Shown in pieces: positions 6,014 to 10,504 of a stretch of 10,504 bases of DNA. The notes under the pieces were generated by a model, which did not search any database, had not been told where the DNA came from, and was given only the letters and a program-made list of their open reading frames with translations. This stretch comes from Xanthobacteraceae bacterium (GTDB taxonomy: Bacteria > Pseudomonadota > Alphaproteobacteria > Rhizobiales > Xanthobacteraceae), in assembly GCA_030043285.1 (NCBI GenBank), contig JASHXZ010000592.1, positions 1-10,504 of the forward strand, given 5' to 3'. How positions within the stretch are numbered: the stretch's first letter is position 1; each line of letters starts with the position of its first letter. The position numbers and the translations under genes were made by a program.

Positions 6014-6448
6014 ATGCAACAGATTCTCAACCAGGTTCTGCATTTTCTGCAGATGGGAATCACAGCGATCTTTCGCTTTGTCGAATTGATCTGGACCTGA
6101 TCGGTCCATCAGGTCACGAAGCTCGCTGCGGTGCCCTGGCACGATTGGCCGATCCTAAAGGTGATCCTGCTGATCGTCGTGGTGGCCGCGGTTATCTGGG
6201 CGCTCTACCAAGTATTCTGGGAGCTGTGGCTCGGCGCCGAGCGGGTGCTGAGCGCCTTTGCGCGCCTGCTCGTGATCTTTGTGCACACGTTGCCCCGCGT
6301 GCTGCTCGCCGGCGTGATCGCGCTCGGCGGTCTCTGGGTGATGAACCATCTCGACAACTCGATGATGCGCATCCCGATATCGCTTCAGGTCGGGCAGCAA
6401 CAGCCGGCGCCGTCGCAACCGCAGTCACAAGCGCAGCCGCAGCAGTGA
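6014..6448 (+). pseudogene. Small membrane protein gene interrupted by an in-frame TGA
   Basis: AAGGA lies 7 bases before the ATG at 6014. The frame reads 28 residues (MQQILNQVLHFLQMGITAIF... ending LIWT), meets TGA at 6098-6100, then continues open in the same frame to TGA at 6446-6448. The part after the stop (SVHQVTKLAAVPWHDWPILK...) has two or three membrane segments (about codons 46-70 and 78-110) and ends in a Gln/Pro-rich tail. The two parts read as one protein of about 143 residues, with the TGA probably replacing a Trp TGG. A GTG at 6131 could restart translation (105 residues) but has no good ribosome binding site. Possible explanations are a nonsense mutation, a sequencing error, or UGA read-through. 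The EcfG-type promoter upstream suggests a stress-induced membrane protein. No function is known. Confidence 0.62.
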
Positions 6449-6519
6449 TCGCTTCGCAAGCACCGTTCAAGGATTTCTGGCCTTAATGGTTCGGGGTCTC
6501 CGAGACGCGGTAAAGCACG

Positions 6520-6735
6520 TCAGCGCCGATCCATAGGCGGTCGCAGGCGAAACGAGGCCGCTTTGGCACGACGACGGCGCGATGTTTCAATGCCACGCGC
6601 AAGTGCGAGATAGCGGCCGTGCAGCGACAGCCAGTCCGCGCGTTCGCGCGGATCGATCACCTCGTTAGCACGCTCGGCGCAGTCCGCCGCTTGCTGCACG
6701 CAGTCGCGGACCTGATCATCAATGTTTTGGGGCAA
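6520..6735 (-). CDS. Small hypothetical protein, TTG start
   Basis: The product is a 71-residue cytoplasmic protein, mostly helical, with two cysteines in an Asp-Cys-x5-Asp-Cys arrangement near the N-terminus (DCVQQAADCAERA), then DPRERADWLSLHGRYLALARG and an Arg-rich tail. It resembles small uncharacterised proteins common in Bradyrhizobium-type genomes (a Cys-containing helix followed by DP...W..LA). The start codon is TTG at 6733-6735: AGGAG lies 9 bases before it and no ATG or GTG fits better. It is convergent with the interrupted membrane-protein gene and downstream of the tRNA gene on the same strand. No function is assigned. Confidence 0.6.
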   Translation of the reverse strand: MPQNIDDQVRDCVQQAADCAERANEVIDPRERADWLSLHGRYLALARGIETSRRRRAKAASFRLRPPMDRR

Positions 6736-6922
6736 TGTACGTCTCTCCTGATGCCCCCGATCCGCTGGCGAGCATGGGAAGGATGTGTGACGGTTTGACT
6801 ACGGCGTGGCTAAACCAACGCATACTTGCCGCCGACAAGTGCATTGCTAAGCGGATCGATCAGTTGCGTACCGATGCCGGTGCAAGTCGCTGTCCGCAGC
6901 AATATTGGAAAATCGTCGTTGA

Positions 6923-6997
6923 TGGTGCCGGGTGAGAGGATTGAACTCCCGACCAACGGTTTACAAAACCGCTGCTCTACCGCTGAGCTAACCCGGC
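6923..6997 (-). tRNA. tRNA-Thr (anticodon UGU)
   Basis: All arms fold on the minus strand. The acceptor GCCGGGT (6991-6997) pairs with ACCCGGC (6927-6933). The D arm is GCTC/GAGC. The anticodon stem GCGGT/ACCGT encloses loop TTTGTAA, giving anticodon TGT, which reads ACA (threonine). The T arm is GGGAG/CTCTC with loop TTCAATC. The discriminator base is A, and CCA is encoded at 6923-6925. G35, U36 and A73 fit a threonine tRNA. Confidence 0.96.
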
Positions 6998-7008
6998 ACG
7001 CGGTTGAT

Positions 7009-7037
7009 AGTGTAATGCGTATTGATTTTATTTTCAC
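7009..7037 (-). promoter_or_regulatory. Probable sigma-70 promoter of the tRNA gene
   Basis: On the minus strand, GTGAAA (7032-7037) and TACACT (7009-7014) lie 17 bases apart, reasonable -35 and -10 boxes inside an A/T-rich patch unusual for this DNA. Transcription would begin near 7002, about 5 bases before the mature tRNA. The -35 box touches the palindrome at 7037-7060. Confidence 0.42.
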
Positions 7038-7060
7038 CTCACCCCGAGCGTGGGGAGAGG
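7037..7060. repeat. Short palindromic repeat after the ThDP enzyme gene
   Basis: CCTCACCCC (7037-7045) pairs with GGGGAGAGG (7052-7060) around a 6-base loop, with a single A-A mismatch. It stands 10 bp beyond the stop codon of the ThDP-enzyme gene and may end or stabilise its transcript. The CCTC/CCCC...GGGG/GAGG form resembles short repeats common in this bacterial group (from memory). Confidence 0.5.
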
Positions 7061-7069
7061 CATCCGCGT

Positions 7070-8770
7070 TTAATGACTCAAGACCACATTGAGGATCGCA
7101 GTTGAGCCGTCCTGCACCTTCTTCAGCGCTGTCTGCAGCGCGGTCTTGAGCTTGGCCGGCTGTTCGACGCGTTCGCCGTGCTGGCCGAAATGCGAGCCGA
7201 GCGCGGAATAGTCGGGGCCTTCGAGGTGCGAACCGAGGTGCATCTTGGCGCTTTCGGAGGCGCCGTCCGGATAATGATGCACGTGGCCCTTCTGCATCGC
7301 CTGGTAGCCGTTGTTGTTGAACACGACGATGAGGATCGGCAGGCCGTGCTGCTTGGAGGCGCCGAGCGCCTGGATCACGGGGTTGTACATGAAGCCGCCA
7401 TCACCGACCACCAACACGACCGGACGCTGGCGTGCCGCGAGCTTGACGCCGAGCGCGGTGCCGATGCCCTGGCCGAGCCCGCCAAAGCCGCGGAAGAAAC
7501 TCTGCGGCGTGGTGAAGGGCAGGTGCTGGCGCAATAGCGGGCCGTGCAGGATGGTTTCGTCCACGTAGATCGTGTCGGCCGGCATGGTGTCGGCGAGCGT
7601 GCCGATCAGGGTCAGCGGATCGATCGCCTTGCCGTTGCCGTTCGCCGCCTTGGCGCGCTCGGTCTTGAGACCCGCAGCGACTGACTCGTGCTCGCCCTGC
7701 CACTTCTCGCGACGTTTCTTGATCGCGTCGGCGTTCGGCTTGGCGGCGCGCGCGGCCTGCGTGAGGCCCTGCAGCGAAGCCGCGATGTCGCCTTCGAGAT
7801 AAAGGTCGGCATGCAGCTGCTGATAGATCATGTGGCCCTTGAACTGATTGTCGTTGATGGCGACGATCTTGCCCTTGGTCGGCCGCACATGCGGCGGATA
7901 CCAGGGCACGCGGCCGCCGACGAGGAGCACGAGGTCGGCATCGGCGAGATGCTTGTAGTTGGCGACGCCGAGATAGAGCGGATGATTTGTGGGGAAATTG
8001 CAGACATTGGCGCCGCGGCTCCAGGTCACCGGCAGCGCCAGGAGATCGGCGAGCTCGACCAAAGCCGCAAACGCCGCCGGATCGCGGCCCGATTGTTCGG
8101 CGACCACGACCGGGTTCCTGGCGGCGAGCAGCAGGTCCGCGACCTTCTCGATCTCGCTCGCATGGGCGGCGACGCGCGGCGCGAACGGCACGTCGCGCTC
8201 GTGCGCCGGCGGCGTCCAGTCGTGCAGCATGTGCTCGAGCGCGACGTTGAGATAAATCGGCCCCTTCGGCGTGCGCTGCGCCATCTCGCCGGCGCGGATC
8301 ACGCTTTCGTAGAGCGTATACGGGCTCGTCACCTGCCGCGCCCATTTGGTGATGTTCTCAACGTAGCGCTCGATGCCGCCGACCGAGAGGCCGCCGTACC
8401 ATTGCTGCTCGATGTCGAGATCGGGATTTTCGCCGAGCGTCTGCGATTCCCCGGACATGACGAGCATCGGCACTTCGGCCTGCAGCGCGCCGTGCACGCC
8501 GAGACCGGCCTGCAGCAGCCCGACGCCGGCATGCACCAGCACCGCCTGCGGCCGGCCGGTGATCAGCGTGTAGCCGGTCGCCATGTTGACGGCGAGCGTC
8601 TCGTGCTGGGAATCCATGTAGGTGGGGCCCGCCCGGTTGCCGAGCTTTTGCCGCACCAGGGCTTCCCAGACCGGCGACCATTCCGAGCCCGGCGACGACA
8701 TGATGTAGTCGATCTTGAGCTTGCGGAACGCCTCCAGGATCGCTTCCCCGCCGTCCATGTAGTTTTTCAT
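7070..8770 (-). CDS. ThDP-dependent enzyme, acetolactate-synthase-like
   Basis: The 566-residue protein has the three domains of the thiamine-diphosphate decarboxylase/acetolactate synthase superfamily. The N-terminal pyrimidine-binding domain carries the catalytic glutamate, Glu57, in SQHETLAVNMATGY. The middle domain spans about residues 205-340. The C-terminal pyrophosphate-binding domain has GDG (456-458) and NNN (485-487), the GDG-x~26-NN ThDP/Mg signature. Around Glu57 the sequence differs from true acetolactate synthases (HEQGA-type) and no regulatory subunit gene is next door, so branched-chain synthesis is unlikely; the substrate is probably another 2-oxo acid. The frame is open to 8881, but AGGGA lies 7 bases before the ATG at 8770 and the fold starts there. 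It is divergent from the aminomutase-like gene; tRNA-Thr lies downstream on the same strand. Confidence 0.88.
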   Translation of the reverse strand: MKNYMDGGEAILEAFRKLKIDYIMSSPGSEWSPVWEALVRQKLGNRAGPTYMDSQHETLAVNMATGYTLITGRPQAVLVHAGVGLLQAGLGVHGALQAEVPMLVMSGESQTLGENPDLDIEQQWYGGLSVGGIERYVENITKWARQVTSPYTLYESVIRAGEMAQRTPKGPIYLNVALEHMLHDWTPPAHERDVPFAPRVAAHASEIEKVADLLLAARNPVVVAEQSGRDPAAFAALVELADLLALPVTWSRGANVCNFPTNHPLYLGVANYKHLADADLVLLVGGRVPWYPPHVRPTKGKIVAINDNQFKGHMIYQQLHADLYLEGDIAASLQGLTQAARAAKPNADAIKKRREKWQGEHESVAAGLKTERAKAANGNGKAIDPLTLIGTLADTMPADTIYVDETILHGPLLRQHLPFTTPQSFFRGFGGLGQGIGTALGVKLAARQRPVVLVVGDGGFMYNPVIQALGASKQHGLPILIVVFNNNGYQAMQKGHVHHYPDGASESAKMHLGSHLEGPDYSALGSHFGQHGERVEQPAKLKTALQTALKKVQDGSTAILNVVLSH

Positions 8771-8972
8771 CGTTCTGTCCCTGCTGGGCGACGGTGTGTA
8801 AGAATTCGGCCGCCGTTCGGGCTTTCCGTAACAATGGCGACGTTGCTTGCCAAGCCTTGCTGACGCAGGGGCGCTTCCCACGCGAGAGACAGCTCGCCCT
8901 ATCCGGCCCCAGGTTGCTTATTCGTCAGGGGATCGCCCATAACGGCGGCGATTTGCTCAAAACGAGACCGCC

Positions 8973-10022
8973 ATGAAGGCCGTGACAGAAAAGACATTGC
9001 GCAGCCCAGCCGAAATGGTCGAAGCCGGCCTTGCCGAACGCGACAGGCTCGCCGAACTGGCGCAAGTTGCGTCGCATTATGCCGTCGCCATTACGCCGGC
9101 GATTGCCGACTTGATCGACCCCGCCGATCCGAGCGACCCGATCGCACGCCAGTTCGTGCCCGACGCGCGCGAACTCGAGCGGCACCAGGAGGAAAGCGCC
9201 GACCCAATCGGCGACGGCGCCTTCAGCCCGGTCGAAGGCGTCGTGCACCGCTATCCCGACCGCGTGCTGCTCAAGCTCGTCAATGCCTGCGCGGTCTATT
9301 GCCGGTTCTGCTTCCGCCGCGAGATGGTCGGGCCGGGCAGGGGAGCGCTGTCTGCCAAAGCGCTCGCCGCCGCGCTCGCCTACATCCGGGCAACGCCGCA
9401 GATCTGGGAGGTCATTCTTACCGGCGGCGATCCCCTCGTTCTATCGCCGCGCCGGCTCAAGGCGGTGCTGGCCGAGCTGGCGGCGATCGAGCACGTCAAA
9501 ATCTTGCGCGTGCACACCCGTATGCCGGTTGCGGCGCCGGAGCGGATTTCGCCGGCGCTGGTGCGGGCGCTGCGCGTGCCCGGCAAGGCGAGCTACGTCG
9601 TGCTGCACGTCAATCACCCGCGTGAGCTTTGCGCCAAAACCCGCGCCGCCTGCGCGCGGCTGATCGACGCCGGTATCCCGATGCTGTCGCAGAGCGTGCT
9701 GCTGCGCGGCGTCAACGATGATGCCGCGACCATGAGCGCGCTGTTGCGGGCTTTGGTCGAGGCCAGGATCAAGCCGTATTACCTGCACCACGCCGATCTC
9801 GCGCCCGGCACCGCGCATTTCCGCACCAGCATTGCCGAGGGCCGGGCGCTGATGCGGGTGCTGCACGGCCGCGTCTCCGGCCTGTGCCAGCCGGCTTACG
9901 TGCTCGACATTCCCGGTGGTTTCGGCAAGTCGCCGATCGGGCCGAATTATCTGAGCGACAATGGCGCGACGATCGAGGATTTCAACGGCCACCGACACCG
10001 TTATCGTAATTCTTCATCCTGA
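8973..10022 (+). CDS. epmB: Lysine 2,3-aminomutase-like radical SAM protein (EpmB type)
   Basis: The 349-residue protein has the radical SAM motif CAVYCRFC (Cys106, Cys110, Cys113), which holds a 4Fe-4S cluster, and the segment LDIPGGFGKSPIGPNYL, where Lys319 matches the PLP-binding lysine of lysine 2,3-aminomutases. Asp275 and Asp312 match the substrate-lysine-binding aspartates. It is shorter than clostridial LAM (about 416 residues) and close to the EpmB length. EpmB converts alpha-lysine to (R)-beta-lysine for EpmA to attach to elongation factor P. No epmA or efp is next to it here, so the EF-P role is by family only. The ATG at 8973 has a weak ribosome binding site. The last codons and the stop lie in the repeat at 10014-10043. 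Confidence 0.88.
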   Translation: MKAVTEKTLRSPAEMVEAGLAERDRLAELAQVASHYAVAITPAIADLIDPADPSDPIARQFVPDARELERHQEESADPIGDGAFSPVEGVVHRYPDRVLLKLVNACAVYCRFCFRREMVGPGRGALSAKALAAALAYIRATPQIWEVILTGGDPLVLSPRRLKAVLAELAAIEHVKILRVHTRMPVAAPERISPALVRALRVPGKASYVVLHVNHPRELCAKTRAACARLIDAGIPMLSQSVLLRGVNDDAATMSALLRALVEARIKPYYLHHADLAPGTAHFRTSIAEGRALMRVLHGRVSGLCQPAYVLDIPGGFGKSPIGPNYLSDNGATIEDFNGHRHRYRNSSS

Positions 10023-10043
10023 GGCGCGCGCCTCGAAGGATGA
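10014..10043. repeat. Palindromic repeat overlapping a stop codon
   Basis: TCATCCT (10014-10020) pairs with AGGATGA (10037-10043) around a GC-alternating core, AGGCGCGCGCCT, that is itself a palindrome. It resembles a common intergenic repeat of Bradyrhizobium-like genomes. It lies between convergent genes, where it can act as a transcript end, and it supplies the stop codon (10020-10022) and last codons of the aminomutase-like gene. Confidence 0.68.
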
Positions 10044-10066
10044 GGTTAAGGTGCTGTGCCGCTGCT

Positions 10067-10264
10067 TTAAGCCGCTGCGGCGAAGAAGACGTCGGTCTCG
10101 AACGCGTAGCCGCAGGCTTCGCACGACCAAGTGTGCCGCACCCGCCGCTCGTTGAGATATTCGGACCAGTCCGGCGCCAACAGCCCTTCGCCGCATTGCG
10201 GGCACTGGTTCTTGTTGGCGACCGCGAGCCGGTCTTTTGCCGCGTTTTTGGTCTGCAGGGTCAT
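10067..10264 (-). CDS. Small Cys4 zinc-ribbon protein
   Basis: This 65-residue protein carries two CxxC pairs, Cys21/Cys24 (CPQCG) and Cys48/Cys51 (CEACGY), 23 residues apart, the form of a zinc ribbon. Between them lies LLAPDWSEYLNERRVRHTWS, and the end is FETDVFFAAAA. Proteins of this type are common and uncharacterised in Bradyrhizobium relatives. The fold could bind nucleic acid or protein or simply hold zinc. The frame continues open upstream to 10480, but GGGAG 7 bases before the ATG at 10264, and the loss of sense beyond it, favour the short start. It is convergent with the aminomutase-like gene across the palindrome. Confidence 0.75.
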   Translation of the reverse strand: MTLQTKNAAKDRLAVANKNQCPQCGEGLLAPDWSEYLNERRVRHTWSCEACGYAFETDVFFAAAA

Positions 10265-10469
10265 AGCCGTCTCCCTGGACCCCTCCCTTTGTTGGACGAG
10301 AGCGTCGCCCAATTCTGTGGCGCCGACGTGACGAAGCTGCGTCGAAGGGGAGGAATTGTCTTGCCGCCGTGACGTGCGGCTCGATTGCGGTCCTGCCGGT
10401 CGTGCAATAGATTCGCGTGGCGGACAGGTGCGACTTGCGGCACTGCAGCAAAACCGATGGAGTGCGCCC

Positions 10470-10504
10470 ATGCCAAACAAGCGAACGGAACTGATGGCAC
10501 GGAT
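10470..10504 (+). CDS. Possible first codons of a gene leaving the window
   Basis: ATG at 10470 follows GGAG by 7 bases and opens a frame MPNKRTELMAR that runs off the end. Eleven codons are too few to identify. An ATG at 10457 in another frame is also open to the window end. The 205 bp before it (10265-10469) hold only the 5' region of the zinc-ribbon gene and nothing else I can name. Confidence 0.3.
   Translation, partial: MPNKRTELMAR

Noticed and set aside
6098..6100. Selenocysteine at the in-frame TGA
   Set aside because: The surrounding protein is not a known redox type and no convincing hairpin of the bacterial selenocysteine kind was seen directly after the TGA; Trp to stop is simpler.
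5716..6486. 256-codon + strand frame over the interrupted gene
   Set aside because: It is in another frame, with Arg/Ala-rich content and no ribosome binding site; the 6014 frame has membrane segments and a good start.
6735..6935. 66-codon + strand frame between the TTG-start gene and the tRNA
   Set aside because: It runs into the tRNA gene on the other strand and lacks a ribosome binding site.
7688..8863. 391-codon open frame on the + strand
   Set aside because: Antisense to the ThDP enzyme; Arg- and His-rich with no domain, so a shadow frame.
10265..10480. N-terminal extension of the zinc-ribbon gene
   Set aside because: The extra 72 residues are Ser/Arg/Pro-rich and unlike the compact protein, and a clear ribosome binding site marks the start at 10264.

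Overview
The window is GC-rich DNA from an alphaproteobacterium. It is most likely a member of the Hyphomicrobiales near Bradyrhizobium, Rhodopseudomonas or Pseudolabrys. The evidence is a DUF3551-type secreted peptide, a NAD kinase and an Hpt/receiver pair of the rhizobial kind, a short Cys4 zinc-ribbon protein, palindromic intergenic repeats, a CtrA-type box (TTAA-N7-TTAA) and an EcfG-type stress promoter (GGAAC-N16-CGTT). This placement comes from reading the proteins and motifs; no search was run. Most of the window looks like ordinary chromosome. No phage, transposase, CRISPR array or defence island is visible.

Layout. The window opens with the 3' end of an unidentified gene (1-219, +). 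It converges, across a hairpin, on a two-gene phosphorelay operon (-): a stand-alone receiver (899-1444) and an Hpt protein (292-873), with a perfect CtrA-type box in front. NAD kinase (1569-2357, -) and cutA (2440-2772, +) are divergent. A folded-back repeat of about 170 bp (2855-3027) fills the space between cutA and a convergent secreted TPR protein (3033-3581, -). A small secreted basic, His-rich protein (3784-4101, +) is followed by a run of hairpins ending in a convincing rho-independent terminator. A Tat-exported metallo-beta-lactamase-fold hydrolase (4321-5289, -) is divergent from the DUF3551 protein (5435-5701, +).

The middle holds the most unusual item: a small membrane-protein gene (6014-6448, +) whose frame is open throughout except for one in-frame TGA at codon 29. 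It has a good ribosome binding site and, about 100 bp upstream, an EcfG-type promoter. Next come a small TTG-started gene (6520-6735, -), tRNA-Thr(UGU) (-) with encoded CCA, and a ThDP-dependent acetolactate-synthase-like enzyme (7070-8770, -). Divergent from that is a lysine-2,3-aminomutase/EpmB-type radical SAM protein (8973-10022, +), whose stop codon lies inside a palindromic repeat. The window closes with a 65-residue zinc-ribbon protein (10067-10264, -) and the possible first codons of another gene (+).

The genes do not form one pathway. Only the receiver and Hpt pair is clearly an operon. No wholly new multi-gene system is evident. The best leads are the TGA-interrupted gene with its stress promoter, the CtrA box on the phosphorelay operon, the structured transcript end at 4102-4293, and several repeat families.
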